NCBI RefSeq assembly: GCF_005080785.1
Contig: NZ_CP032998.1
Coordinates: forward strand, 168,679-232,678
Direction: 5' to 3'
DNA from: Buchnera aphidicola (Stegophylla sp.)
GTDB lineage: Bacteria; Pseudomonadota; Gammaproteobacteria; Enterobacterales; Enterobacteriaceae
Length of the DNA stretch: 64,000 nucleotides
Below are positions 21,632 to 31,366 of the stretch, piece by piece. Positions within the stretch are counted from its first letter, which is position 1. The number at the start of each line of letters is the position of its first letter. A program made the position numbers and the translations under genes. The notes beneath the pieces are model-generated. The model did no database searches. It was not told the DNA's origin and saw only the letters and a program-made list of their open reading frames with translations.

Positions 21632-22744
21632 ATGAAAAATTTAAATAATAAAAAAGTAATTGTAGCTATGTCAGGGGGAGTAGATTCTTCAGTATCAGCT
21701 GTTCTTTTACTGAAATATGGATATAATGTAGAAGGTGTATTTATGAAAAATTGGGAAGAAGATGATAAAAATGGATATTGTACTTCTTTCCGAGATTTAT
21801 ATGATGTTAGAAAAGTTTGCAAAACTATAGGAATTTATTTACATGAAATAAATTTTTCTGAAGAATATTGGAATCTTGTATTTAGTGATTTTTTAAATGA
21901 ACATAAAAAAGGTAATACACCCAATCCAGATATTTTATGTAATAAAGAAATTAAATTTAATTTATTTTTTAATTTTGCAATAAAAATATTACATGCTGAT
22001 TATATTGCTACTGGACATTATGCGCAAATTCGATTTTTTAATCGAATACCTATGTTAGTTAAAAGTAATGATTATAATAAAGACCAAACTTATTTTTTAT
22101 ATACGTTAACTAATAAAAAATTAAATAAAATACTTTTTCCAGTAGGAAAATTAAAAAAAAATCAAGTTCGTAATATATCTAAAAAATTAAATTTATCTGT
22201 TTCAGATAAACCTGATTCTACAGGTATTTGTTTTATTGGGCCATTAAAAATATCAAAATTTTTAAGTCGATTTATAAAATATAACCCAGGTAATATTGTT
22301 ACTGAACATGGATATATTCTTGGTCGTCATACAGGTTTAATGAATTATACTATTGGACAAAGAAAAGGAATAAACATTGGAGGACAATATGGAAAAAAAA
22401 CAATACCATGGTATGTTATTGATAAAGATTTACAAAAAAATGCTTTAATTGTTGTACAAGGATTAAAACATTATAAATTAATGTCTGTAGGATTACTAGC
22501 ATATAAAATAAATTGGATTAATAATATAAATATACCAATATTTTTTTTTTGTACAACAAAAATAAGATATTGTCAACATAATATATCATGTAATGTACAA
22601 TGTGTAAATTTAAATACAGTACAAGTTTTTTTCAATGCTCCTGTTTCTTCTGTTACTCCTGGTCAATCGATTGTTTTTTATATGTCAGATATTTGTATTG
22701 GAGGAGGTATTATTAAGCAATCGTTTCCTTTAATAAAAAATTAA
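21632..22744 (+). CDS. mnmA: tRNA-specific 2-thiouridylase MnmA
   Basis: Thiolates U34 of tRNA-Lys, -Glu and -Gln. I chose ATG 21632 (370 residues; E. coli 368) over the GTG at 21623 because the protein then begins MKNLNNKKVIVAMSGGVDSS, as in the family. The ATP-pyrophosphatase loop SGGVDSS, the catalytic Cys103 in DILCNKEIKF and Cys200 in STGICFIG are present, along with the tRNA-binding VTPGQSIVFY segment. A run of ten T (22541-22550) encodes PIFFF in the C-terminal barrel. hflD, which lies between mnmA and purB in E. coli, is missing: purB starts 61 bases later. Confidence 0.96.
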   Translation: MKNLNNKKVIVAMSGGVDSSVSAVLLLKYGYNVEGVFMKNWEEDDKNGYCTSFRDLYDVRKVCKTIGIYLHEINFSEEYWNLVFSDFLNEHKKGNTPNPDILCNKEIKFNLFFNFAIKILHADYIATGHYAQIRFFNRIPMLVKSNDYNKDQTYFLYTLTNKKLNKILFPVGKLKKNQVRNISKKLNLSVSDKPDSTGICFIGPLKISKFLSRFIKYNPGNIVTEHGYILGRHTGLMNYTIGQRKGINIGGQYGKKTIPWYVIDKDLQKNALIVVQGLKHYKLMSVGLLAYKINWINNINIPIFFFCTTKIRYCQHNISCNVQCVNLNTVQVFFNAPVSSVTPGQSIVFYMSDICIGGGIIKQSFPLIKN

Positions 22745-22805
22745 TATAATAACTTAAATATATTGTATTACATCATTTCATAATATTGGAATATAAAATT
22801 AAAAA

Positions 22806-24188
22806 ATGAATTATTTTAACTTATATGCTATTTCTCCAATTGATGGAAGATATGGTAAAGAAATTTTAGAATTAAAAAATATATTTAGTGAATATGCATT
22901 TTTGAAATTTAGAATAATTATTGAAATACGTTGGTTACAAAAGTTATTTTCTATTCCTGAGATAGTAGAAATAAATATGTTTAATTATTCAGATCATAAA
23001 ATTTTGAATAAGATAATAAAAAATTTTGATTATAATGATGTAAATCAAATTAAAATACTTGAAAAAATTACTCGTCATGATATTAAAGCATTGGAATATT
23101 TTTTAAAAAATAAAATACTTTATAAAGTATTTCATACGTCTATTTTATCATTTATTCATTTTTCTTGTACTTCTGAAGATGTCAATAATTTAGCTTATGC
23201 AAATATGATAAATACTATGCGTACTAAATTACTTATTCCTTATTGGGAAAAAATTATATTTACTATGCAAAATATGGCTATTAATTATAAAAATATTAGT
23301 ATGATGGCACGAACACATGGTCAACCTGCTATTTCTACTACTTTAGGAAAAGAAATAAGTAATTTTTATTATAGATTATATCGTCAATTATTACAATTAA
23401 AAAAAATAAAAATATTAGGTAAAATTAATGGTGCAATAGGAAATTGTAATGCACATTTAATATCATATCCTATTTTAAATTGGTATTATATTAGTAAAGA
23501 ATTTGTAAATTCTTTCAATATTGATTGGAATTATTGTACTACACAAATTGAACCACATGATTATATATCAGAAATATTAAGTTGTATTGTAAGATTTAAT
23601 ATCATTTTAATTAATTTTAATCAAGATATATGGAAATATATTTCTTTAAAATATTTTAAACAAAAAAATAATATTGGAGAATCTGGTTCTTCTACTATGC
23701 CTCATAAGATTAATCCTATTGATTTCGAAAAATCTGAAGGTAATCTTGGATTATCCAACACGATGATGAATTATATGATTTCTAAATTGCCTATTTCTCG
23801 ATGGCAACGAGATTTAACGGATTCTACTGTATTACGTAATTTTGGTAGTGCGATGAGTTATGCTATAATATCGTATAAATCTTTATTATTAGGTTTAAAT
23901 AAAATAACTGTGAATTATCATGTTATACAAAAAGATTTACATTATAAATGGGAATTGTTATCTGAACCTATTCAAATTATTATGAAAAAGTATGGTATTC
24001 ATAATTCATATGAAACATTAAAATTATTATCAAAAGGTAAAAATATTAATTCTATGTTAATACATCAATATATAGATACTTTAAAAATACCGAAACGAGA
24101 AAAAATTAGATTAAAAACACTTACTACTCAAACGTACATTGGTAATGCTATTAGAATAACAAAAAAAATATATAATAAAATAATATAA
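22806..24188 (+). CDS. purB: Adenylosuccinate lyase
   Basis: Cleaves adenylosuccinate to AMP and SAICAR to AICAR. 460 residues (E. coli 456). The opening LYAISPIDGRYG matches E. coli, as do the catalytic-site segments FIHFSCTSEDVNN, ARTHGQPA and the mobile signature loop GSSTMPHKINPIDFE with the catalytic Ser. Because histidine biosynthesis releases AICAR, the enzyme can serve AMP formation even without a full purine pathway. It lies after mnmA on the same strand. Confidence 0.97.
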   Translation: MNYFNLYAISPIDGRYGKEILELKNIFSEYAFLKFRIIIEIRWLQKLFSIPEIVEINMFNYSDHKILNKIIKNFDYNDVNQIKILEKITRHDIKALEYFLKNKILYKVFHTSILSFIHFSCTSEDVNNLAYANMINTMRTKLLIPYWEKIIFTMQNMAINYKNISMMARTHGQPAISTTLGKEISNFYYRLYRQLLQLKKIKILGKINGAIGNCNAHLISYPILNWYYISKEFVNSFNIDWNYCTTQIEPHDYISEILSCIVRFNIILINFNQDIWKYISLKYFKQKNNIGESGSSTMPHKINPIDFEKSEGNLGLSNTMMNYMISKLPISRWQRDLTDSTVLRNFGSAMSYAIISYKSLLLGLNKITVNYHVIQKDLHYKWELLSEPIQIIMKKYGIHNSYETLKLLSKGKNINSMLIHQYIDTLKIPKREKIRLKTLTTQTYIGNAIRITKKIYNKII

Positions 24189-24421
24189 TATAAATATGAT
24201 AGTTTTAGGTCTTTAATATTATATATTTTAAATACTATACAAAATATAATAAAATTTTTGTATTGTTATTGAAAATGTATAGATAATTACTAAATTATTA
24301 ATCAATATTTATTAATTTATTTTATCATTGTATTTATTTTATTATTCTAACATATTGTAGTTATTATTAATAATTATAATATAAAATATAATTTTAATAT
24401 TAATGATATGTTATAGACAAT

Positions 24422-25057
24422 ATGAAATATTTAATTTGTAATTATGATATTTACATAAACTTTTTTTTAGAATTGTTTACTCTTATTAATCCTATTGGAA
24501 TGATTCCCATTTTTATTAGTATAACAGGACTACAAACTGTTCAATCAAGAAATAAAATTAATATAATATCTAATTTTTCTGCTTGTATTATTCTTATTAC
24601 TGCATTATGGATGGGAAATATAATTTTAAGTTTCTTCAGTATCTCTATAGAATCATTTCGTATTGCTGGAGGTTTATTAATTATTGGTATTGCTTTTTAT
24701 ATGGTAAAAGGAACTTTAATTAGTGATTTTGAAAAAAAAAAAATGTTATATCAAACCAAAAATGTTAGTATTATTCCATTATCTATACCTTTAATTGCAG
24801 GTCCTGGAGCGATTAGTTCAACTATCATATGGGGTATACATCATCATCATTTTCATAATATTGTGGGATGTAGTATAACAATATGTTTATTTTCATTATT
24901 ATGTTGGATATTATTTCAAAGTTCACATTTTTTTATCAAAATTATGGGTTCCACTGGTATTAATATATTAACTAGGATTATGGGATTAGTTTTAATGTCT
25001 TTAGGAATTGAATTTATTATTACAGGTATAAAATTGATTTTTTTACAATTACCGTAA
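24422..25057 (+). CDS. ychE: MarC-family inner membrane protein YchE
   Basis: Predicted integral membrane protein of unknown function, 211 residues (E. coli YchE 215). About six hydrophobic segments are visible. The resemblance to YchE in particular, rather than MarC or YhgN, is strong: [49 protein letters not shown] and [22 protein letters not shown]. It is one of few membrane proteins in the window and so a retained candidate transporter, but no substrate can be named. About 230 AT-rich bases separate it from purB. Confidence 0.92.
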
Positions 25058-25137
25058 AATATAAATATTTTAAATAATATTTTAAAGTTTTATAATATAT
25101 AAAAATTTAATTTAACTTTTTGTTGAATAAGGTCTTT

Positions 25138-25770
25138 ATGAAAGTTGTACCAGTAATTATACGTTGTTTAGGATTAGTAGATTGGAATGATATTTATATT
25201 AAAATGAATCATTTTACAAATATCCGTAATCAATTTTCTTTAGATGAAATTTGGTTTGTTGAACATTATCCGATATTTACACAAGGATATGTAGAAAGTA
25301 ATATACAAATAAAAAATATTAATATGATTCCACTAATGAAAAGTAATCGAGGCGGAAAAATTACCTATCATGGACCTGGTCAACAAATAATATATTTTTT
25401 ATTAAATCTCATAAGATTAAAAATAACTGTTAAAAAATTGTTATGTATTATGGAAAATATTATTTTGAGTACATTGTATGATTTTTCTATTTTAGGTGTA
25501 AATAATGATAAATATCCTGGAATATATGTCAATAATCAGAAAATTTGTTCTTTAGGACTGAAAATAAAGAATAATTATTGTTTTCATGGATTAGCATTAA
25601 ATGTGAATATGAATTTAAATCCTTTTAAATACATTCAACCTTGTGGTAATAATATTATAATGACACAAATGTCTAATATAAAAAAAGATATATTATTTTA
25701 TAATGTTAGAGATATTTTAGTACAAAAATGTTTATTTTTTTTTAATTTAAAAAATTTTTTATATTCTTAA
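25138..25770 (+). CDS. lipB: Octanoyl-ACP:protein N-octanoyltransferase
   Basis: Transfers octanoate from ACP to lipoyl domains, the first step of lipoate assembly. I chose ATG 25138 (210 residues; E. coli 213), preceded by AAGG, over the TTG at 25120. Diagnostic motifs are DEIWFVEHYPIFTQG, RGGKITYHGPGQQ, the Lys of NNQKICSLGLK and the catalytic Cys in IQPCGNN. It precedes lipA by about 65 bases, so the two may form an operon. A likely client in this window is SucB. Confidence 0.96.
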   Translation: MKVVPVIIRCLGLVDWNDIYIKMNHFTNIRNQFSLDEIWFVEHYPIFTQGYVESNIQIKNINMIPLMKSNRGGKITYHGPGQQIIYFLLNLIRLKITVKKLLCIMENIILSTLYDFSILGVNNDKYPGIYVNNQKICSLGLKIKNNYCFHGLALNVNMNLNPFKYIQPCGNNIIMTQMSNIKKDILFYNVRDILVQKCLFFFNLKNFLYS

Positions 25771-25835
25771 AAATTTATAAATATATAATTATATATTATA
25801 TTAATTTGATATATAAATATCATATGGAATATAGT

Positions 25836-26759
25836 ATGAAAAATCAAGATAATAAAACTATTTCTATTTGTTCTATTAAACAAGATGTTAGAACATATAC
25901 AAAAAAAAACATCTTGCCTAAACCGAATTGGATTAAAATAAAATTACCTATAAGATTAAATAATTTTCATTATTTGAAAAAAAAATTGAAAAATAAATTT
26001 TTACATTCAGTATGTGAAGAAGCATTATGTCCAAATATTCATGAATGTTTTAATAATAAAACTGCAACTTTTATGATTTTAGGAAATATATGTACTCGTA
26101 AATGTCCATTTTGTGCTATTTCACATGGTAGACCAAATTTTATTGATCATCAAGAACCTATAAATCTATCAAAAACAGTATTTCATATGAATATTAATTA
26201 TGTTGTTATTACTTCGGTTGCAAGAGATGATTTAAAAGATGGAGGTGCTATTCAGTTTTATCATTGCATTAAATTATTACGAGTGAAAAAATATATTAAA
26301 ATTGAAATTTTAGTTCCTGATTTTCGGAATTCGTTAAAATATTCTGTACACATTATATCGAAGAATCCTCCAGATGTTTTTAATCATAATATAGAAAATG
26401 TACCTAGATTATATAAAAATATTAGACCTGGAGCAAATTATAGTAAGTCATTAAAATTATTAAATTATTTTAAGCAATTAAATCCAAATGTTTTAACTAA
26501 ATCTGGTTTAATGTTAGGATTAGGTGAAACAAAACGAGAAATAATACAAGTTTTCCGTGATTTAAGATCTAATGGTGTTGATATGTTAACATTAGGACAA
26601 TATTTACAACCTAGTATACATCATGTACCAGTGCAACAATATGTACATCCAGAACAATTTCAATATTTCAAAAATGAAGCTTTATCTATGGGTTTTAAGC
26701 ATGCTTTTTGTGGTCCACTGGTACGATCTTCATATCATGCAAATTTACAAATAAAATAA
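25836..26759 (+). CDS. lipA: Lipoyl synthase
   Basis: Radical-SAM enzyme that inserts two sulfurs into the octanoyl chain on lipoyl domains. The auxiliary cluster motif CEEALCPNIHEC (CX4CX5C), the radical-SAM motif CTRKCPFC (CX3CX2C) and the C-terminal RSSYHA serine ligand are all present. The start is uncertain: ATG 25836 gives 307 residues and has GGA at a fitting distance; ATG 25824 and TTG 25806 are upstream alternatives, and E. coli LipA has 321 residues. It needs an electron donor; flavodoxin (fldA) is in the window. Confidence 0.96.
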   Translation: MKNQDNKTISICSIKQDVRTYTKKNILPKPNWIKIKLPIRLNNFHYLKKKLKNKFLHSVCEEALCPNIHECFNNKTATFMILGNICTRKCPFCAISHGRPNFIDHQEPINLSKTVFHMNINYVVITSVARDDLKDGGAIQFYHCIKLLRVKKYIKIEILVPDFRNSLKYSVHIISKNPPDVFNHNIENVPRLYKNIRPGANYSKSLKLLNYFKQLNPNVLTKSGLMLGLGETKREIIQVFRDLRSNGVDMLTLGQYLQPSIHHVPVQQYVHPEQFQYFKNEALSMGFKHAFCGPLVRSSYHANLQIK

Positions 26760-26830
26760 ATTATTTATAATATATATTAGTATTAAATATTTATATATTT
26801 CATTTAATAAAATATTTTAAGGTATATATT

Positions 26831-27550
26831 ATGTCTGATGTTATATCATTAAAAAATCATCCAAAAATTATTATTGCTTTAGATTATTTTGATCAAAAAC
26901 ATGCTATGGAATTACTAAAATGTCTTAATCCGAAGTTTTATAAATTAAAAATTGGAAGTATTATGTTTATAAAATTTGGAATTAAGTTAATACATGAAAT
27001 TCATAAATTAGGATTTGATATATTTCTTGATTTGAAATTTCATGATATTCCAAATACTGTTGCTCAATCAGTTCGTGCAGCTGCAGATTTAGGCGTTTGG
27101 ATGATTAGTATCCATGCATGTGGCGGTTTAAACATGTTGAAAAAAGCTAGACAGGTTTTAAGTGATTTTAAGTATCCAAATCCTCCTTTATTAATGGCTG
27201 TTACTGTTTTAACTAGTTTTTCTGAATACAATCTTAAAAAAATTGGAGTTTCATTATCACTAACTAATTATGTTTTAAATTTAGCTAAAATGGCAAAAAA
27301 ATCTAATTTAGATGGAGTTATCTGTCCTGGTATAGAAGTAAATAATATTAAGAACGTTTTTGGAAATAATTTTAAAACTGTTGTACCAGGAATTAGATTA
27401 TTTAATTATGTTCATCATGATCAAAAACTTGTTGTTACTTTAAAAGAGATAAAAAACATCAATAGTGATTATATTATTTTAGGAAGATGTATAACACAAT
27501 CTCAGAATGCTATTAAGACACTTAATACCTTTTTTAATGATATAAAATAA
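26831..27550 (+). CDS. pyrF: Orotidine 5'-phosphate decarboxylase
   Basis: Last step of UMP synthesis. 239 residues (E. coli 245). The catalytic Lys/Asp tetrad region DLKFHDIPNTV is intact, as are IIALDYFD at the N terminus, SIHACGG and VPGIRL near the phosphate-binding end. A ribosome-binding AAGG lies ten bases before the ATG. It precedes ribA as near-neighbours in E. coli. The product UMP would next need a UMP kinase; pyrH is absent from its usual place here. Confidence 0.97.
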   Translation: MSDVISLKNHPKIIIALDYFDQKHAMELLKCLNPKFYKLKIGSIMFIKFGIKLIHEIHKLGFDIFLDLKFHDIPNTVAQSVRAAADLGVWMISIHACGGLNMLKKARQVLSDFKYPNPPLLMAVTVLTSFSEYNLKKIGVSLSLTNYVLNLAKMAKKSNLDGVICPGIEVNNIKNVFGNNFKTVVPGIRLFNYVHHDQKLVVTLKEIKNINSDYIILGRCITQSQNAIKTLNTFFNDIK

Positions 27551-27667
27551 AATGTTTCATACAATTAATATTGTAAAATTATATATTTATATAAAATAAA
27601 TATAAAAAGTTCATTTTATATTATATGATAACTTTAAATTTGAAAATATTTTATTTATAGAGTAAAA

Positions 27668-28258
27668 ATGCAAATTAAACGTATTCAAGAAGCTATATTA
27701 CCAACCCCTTGGGGGGAATTTATCATAGTAGGTTTTGAAGAAAAATTAAAACATAAAAATCATATTGTTTTAATGTATGGAAATGTTGATATTCATAATT
27801 CTATATTAGTTCGTATACATTCAGAATGTTTAACTGGAGATGCTTTATTTAGTTTAAGATGTGATTGTGGTGCACAATTAAAAAAATCTTTAATGATTAT
27901 CGCACGAGAAGGATGTGGTATATTAATCTATCATAGACAAGAAGGTCGTAATATTGGTTTATTAAATAAAATTCGAGCTTATAATTTACAAGACCAAGGC
28001 TTAGATACTGTAGAAGCTAATCATAAATTAGGATTTTCTACTGATGAAAGAGATTTTACAATTTGTTCAGATATATTAAAATTGATGAATGTCAGAAATA
28101 TTCGTTTATTAACTAACAATCCTTCTAAAATAAAAATATTAGAAGATGCAGGTATTAATATTATAGAACGTGTTGACTTACATGTAGGAAGAAATTCTAA
28201 AAATAATAATTATTTAAATACTAAAATAAATAAGATGGGACATTTAATACATGAATAA
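27668..28258 (+). CDS. ribA: GTP cyclohydrolase II
   Basis: First step of riboflavin synthesis from GTP. 196 residues, the same length as E. coli RibA. Zinc cysteines are in [17 protein letters not shown]; the catalytic region [15 protein letters not shown] and LLTNNPSKI are intact. It is a plain RibA without the RibB fusion seen in other bacteria. An 11-bp hairpin follows the stop codon by about 18 bases. Riboflavin provisioning is a known trait of many insect symbionts; here this is inference. Confidence 0.97.
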   Translation: MQIKRIQEAILPTPWGEFIIVGFEEKLKHKNHIVLMYGNVDIHNSILVRIHSECLTGDALFSLRCDCGAQLKKSLMIIAREGCGILIYHRQEGRNIGLLNKIRAYNLQDQGLDTVEANHKLGFSTDERDFTICSDILKLMNVRNIRLLTNNPSKIKILEDAGINIIERVDLHVGRNSKNNNYLNTKINKMGHLIHE

Positions 28259-28276
28259 TCATTATTTATAAATTAC

Positions 28277-28315
28277 TACAAAACATATTTTATATATGTA
28301 AATTTATGTTTTGTA
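28277..28315 (+). terminator. Hairpin downstream of ribA
   Basis: Perfect 11-bp stem: TACAAAACATA (28277-28287) and TATGTTTTGTA (28305-28315), with a 17-base loop. It begins 18 bases after the ribA stop. The U tract is poor, so it may act as an mRNA 3' stabiliser instead of a terminator. Confidence 0.5.
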
Positions 28316-28799
28316 TATGAGTTATATTTTAAAATTAACTATATTTTTAGTAAAAGATTGTTATTTATTATTTTTAAAATATTAACTTTCTATAGTTACT
28401 AAAATTGTTAATATTTTATTATTATAATGTAAGTGTATATTATTGTCTTTATGTATAATTGTTGGACAATTTTTATGATATTTTTTATCAATATTATAAC
28501 AAATTTGAATTATTTTATTAAATTTTTTCATTATTATTCATCTATTATGTAATTGAAAGTTATTAAGTATTTTGAATACTATTTAAAATATAATTATATA
28601 ATTATGTAATATTATTTTCAATATTTGTCATGAAATTTTATATATTTTTATACCGATTATTGATTAAAATATTGATATATTATATTTATTAAATATAATA
28701 TATTTTTTTAATATAACAGAATTATATATAATTTTTGTTATATATGAAATATTTAGTATTTTATATTATATTGTATATATTAATATAATATTATATAGT
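28316..28799. other. Decayed tract at the position of yciA/yciB
   Basis: About 480 AT-rich bases with no recognisable gene. In E. coli and, as I recall, Buchnera, yciA and yciB lie between this point and the trp genes. The longest frame, 49 codons on the minus strand at 28382-28531, shows no family match. Confidence 0.45.
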
Positions 28800-29216
28800 T
28801 TATAAAAATAATAGTCTTATTATTATATTCATGCAAAAGATATAAATATAAAAAAAACAATTAATTAATATAAAAAATAAAATTGAATTTAAAAATAACA
28901 TAAAAATTTTTAAAAAAAAATAAGTTATTAATAATAAAATTAAGAAATGTTTTAATAGAAAAATATTTTTATTTGATAATTGATTAATTATAATTTTTTT
29001 TTTAATCATTAATAAAAATAAAAATAGTGATATTATGATAATGATCATTAGTAAAAAAAAATCAAGATGCATAAATATTTTAATAATAAATACATACATT
29101 AAAATTTTTAATATGATAAAAAATATTTTTTTAAAAGTTAATATTGAATAAGATATGTATTTAATAAAAAAAGTTATTATTTTTAGTAATATAGTATTTT
29201 TAAATAGAAATTTCAT
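28800..29216 (-). CDS. Unrecognised hydrophobic membrane ORF; possible shortened YciC
   Basis: A 138-residue open frame made almost wholly of Ile, Leu, Phe and Lys, with four or so hydrophobic segments. I do not recognise it by motif. Position suggests YciC (a ~247-residue membrane protein of unknown role): yciC lies downstream of trpA on the trp strand in E. coli, and the C-terminal part here (LNSILFFILINCFFYIY) has the same hydrophobic layout as the YciC end. The N-terminal half of YciC would be missing. In DNA this AT-rich, poly-Phe/Leu/Ile frames can also arise by chance, so it may be a relic or no gene at all. Confidence 0.4.
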   Translation of the reverse strand: MKFLFKNTILLKIITFFIKYISYSILTFKKIFFIILKILMYVFIIKIFMHLDFFLLMIIIIISLFLFLLMIKKKIIINQLSNKNIFLLKHFLILLLITYFFLKIFMLFLNSILFFILINCFFYIYIFCMNIIIRLLFL

Positions 29217-29299
29217 ATTTGATATATTATAATTTGTAAATCATATAATGATTTATTAAATATAAATGAAATAATACAATTATTATAATTGTTAAAATA

Positions 29300-30109
29300 T
29301 TATTTTTTTTTTGTTATATTTTTAAATTTTTTTATAATATTTTTAATTTTTGGAATTAAAATATGTTCTTGATTATAATATTTTTTAATTAATTGAATAA
29401 TTACAGAGCCACAAATAACACCATGTACTCCTAGCGATAAAGACGTTATAATTTGTTCTACTGTATAAATTCCGAAACCTTGTATAATTGGAACGGAATG
29501 ATATAATTTTAGTTTTTTAATTATATTTTTATTTATATAATTTTTTTTATTTATTAAACCAGTAACACCTGGTCGAGATACTAAATAAATATATCCTTGT
29601 CCTTTATTAGCAATATTGTATAATAAACTATCATTAGCATTAGGAGGACAAATTAAAATAGAAAATATATTATTTTTTTTAGCATATTTATAAAATTCTG
29701 TATATTCTTCTATAGGCAGATCAGGAATTAATACTGAATCAATATCATATTTTTGACATAATTGATAAAAATAGTTTATTTTTTGATTTAATATCATATT
29801 GGTATAAATTAGTATTCCAATAGGTAAGGAAAAATATTTTATTCTTATTTGTTTTATTATGTTAAAACATTTTAAGATAGTTATTCCTGAACATAATGCA
29901 TGTAGGTTAGATTGTTGTATAATTGGACCATCTGATAATGGTTCTGAAAATGGGATACCTAATTCTAATGCGTCTGCACCTGATTGAACACATGTATCAA
30001 TAATTTTTAAAAATATTTTTTCTGAAGGGTATCCAATAGTAATAAAAGGGATAAAACATCTTTCTTTTATAAGTTTTAATTTTTTAAAAATATTTTCATA
30101 TCGATTCAT
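29300..30109 (-). CDS. trpA: Tryptophan synthase alpha chain
   Basis: Splits indole-glycerol phosphate and channels indole to TrpB. 269 residues (E. coli 268). The catalytic Glu in ALELGIPFSEPLSDGP and the catalytic Asp of LSDGP are both visible, as are the phosphate-binding GFGIYT and GVICGSVI segments. Loop 6 reads SRPGVTG, close to the E. coli SRAGVTG. AAGGT precedes the start. It is the last gene of the leftward trpD-trpC-trpB-trpA operon, 18 bases after trpB. Confidence 0.97.
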   Translation of the reverse strand: MNRYENIFKKLKLIKERCFIPFITIGYPSEKIFLKIIDTCVQSGADALELGIPFSEPLSDGPIIQQSNLHALCSGITILKCFNIIKQIRIKYFSLPIGILIYTNMILNQKINYFYQLCQKYDIDSVLIPDLPIEEYTEFYKYAKKNNIFSILICPPNANDSLLYNIANKGQGYIYLVSRPGVTGLINKKNYINKNIIKKLKLYHSVPIIQGFGIYTVEQIITSLSLGVHGVICGSVIIQLIKKYYNQEHILIPKIKNIIKKFKNITKKK

Positions 30110-30127
30110 ATGAATACCTTATGGTTT

Positions 30128-31303
30128 TTATTTAAATGATTCTTTTACCGTTAATATATCTTTATCACCTCGACCAGATAAATTAATTATTATAATTTTG
30201 TTATCATTTGGATATTGTTTAATAATTTTTAATGCATATGCTATTGCATGTGAAGATTCTAAAGCAGGAATAATTCCTTCATATTTACACAAATATTTAA
30301 AAGCATGTATTGCTTCTTGATCAGTAATTGAATAATATTGAACACGACCAATGTCATGTAACCATGCATGTTCTGGACCTACAGAAGGAAAATCTAATCC
30401 AGACGAAACAGACCATGATTTTTTAATTTGACCATCTTGATTTTGTATAATATAAGATTTCATACCAAAATAGATTCCTTTTTTTCCATATTGTAATGGA
30501 GATCCATGGTTTTCAGTGTGAATACCATGTCCTCCAGGTTCAATACCAATTAATTGCACATTTTTATCTTTTATAAAATCATAAAAAATACCAATAGCAT
30601 TTGATCCGCCTCCAACACACGCTAAAATCATATCAGGTAATCGTGATTCTAGTTGATGAATTTGTTTTTTAGTTTCTATTCCAATAATTTTCTGAAAATC
30701 TCGAACCATAGTTGGATAAGGATGTGGTCCAGCTACGGTACCTATCATATAATAACTATTTTCATAATTTTCCGACCAATCTCGTAATGCTTCGTTACAA
30801 GCATCTTTTAAAGTAGCAGAACCTTTATTGACTGGTATAATAGATGCACCCATTAATTTCATACGTAATACATTAGAAGATTGTCTTTTTATATCTTTTG
30901 CACCCATATAAATTTTACATTTTAATTTTAATAATGCACATGCAAATGCTGTAGCAACTCCATGTTGTCCTGCTCCTGTTTCAGCAATAATTTGTTTTTT
31001 ATTCATTTTTTTTGCTAGTAATGCTTGGCCTAATACTTGATTTGTTTTGTGTGCTCCACCATGTAATAAATCTTCTCTTTTAAGATAAATTTTTGCTCTT
31101 GTTCCTTGAGTAATATTTTTACATAGTGTTAATGGTGTAGGTCTGCCTGCATAATGTTTCAGTAAATTAGATAGTTCTAATTGAAATTGTAAATCTGATT
31201 TAGATTTTACAAAATATTTTTCTAGTTGATATAATGCTGGTATTAAAATTTGAGGCACATACATTCCTCCAAAAATACCAAAATAAGGATTTAATAGTGT
31301 CAT
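30128..31303 (-). CDS. trpB: Tryptophan synthase beta chain
   Basis: PLP enzyme that condenses indole with serine. 391 residues (E. coli 397). The PLP lysine lies in [24 protein letters not shown] phosphate binding is seen as [13 protein letters not shown], and the C-terminal NLSGRGDKD is intact. A good ribosome-binding sequence AAGGA precedes ATG 31303. A 63-base gap separates it from trpC(F), the largest gap within the operon. Confidence 0.98.
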   Translation of the reverse strand: MTLLNPYFGIFGGMYVPQILIPALYQLEKYFVKSKSDLQFQLELSNLLKHYAGRPTPLTLCKNITQGTRAKIYLKREDLLHGGAHKTNQVLGQALLAKKMNKKQIIAETGAGQHGVATAFACALLKLKCKIYMGAKDIKRQSSNVLRMKLMGASIIPVNKGSATLKDACNEALRDWSENYENSYYMIGTVAGPHPYPTMVRDFQKIIGIETKKQIHQLESRLPDMILACVGGGSNAIGIFYDFIKDKNVQLIGIEPGGHGIHTENHGSPLQYGKKGIYFGMKSYIIQNQDGQIKKSWSVSSGLDFPSVGPEHAWLHDIGRVQYYSITDQEAIHAFKYLCKYEGIIPALESSHAIAYALKIIKQYPNDNKIIIINLSGRGDKDILTVKESFK

Positions 31304-31366
31304 AATAAAGTAATCCTTTAAACAATTAAATATATATTAATTAATATTTTTATTAATGTAAAATCG

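Noticed and set aside
28382..28531. 49-codon minus-strand ORF after ribA (begins MKKFNKIIQICYNID)
   Set aside because: Somewhat protein-like composition with two Cys and several His, but no recognised family and no clear ribosome-binding site; too weak to annotate.
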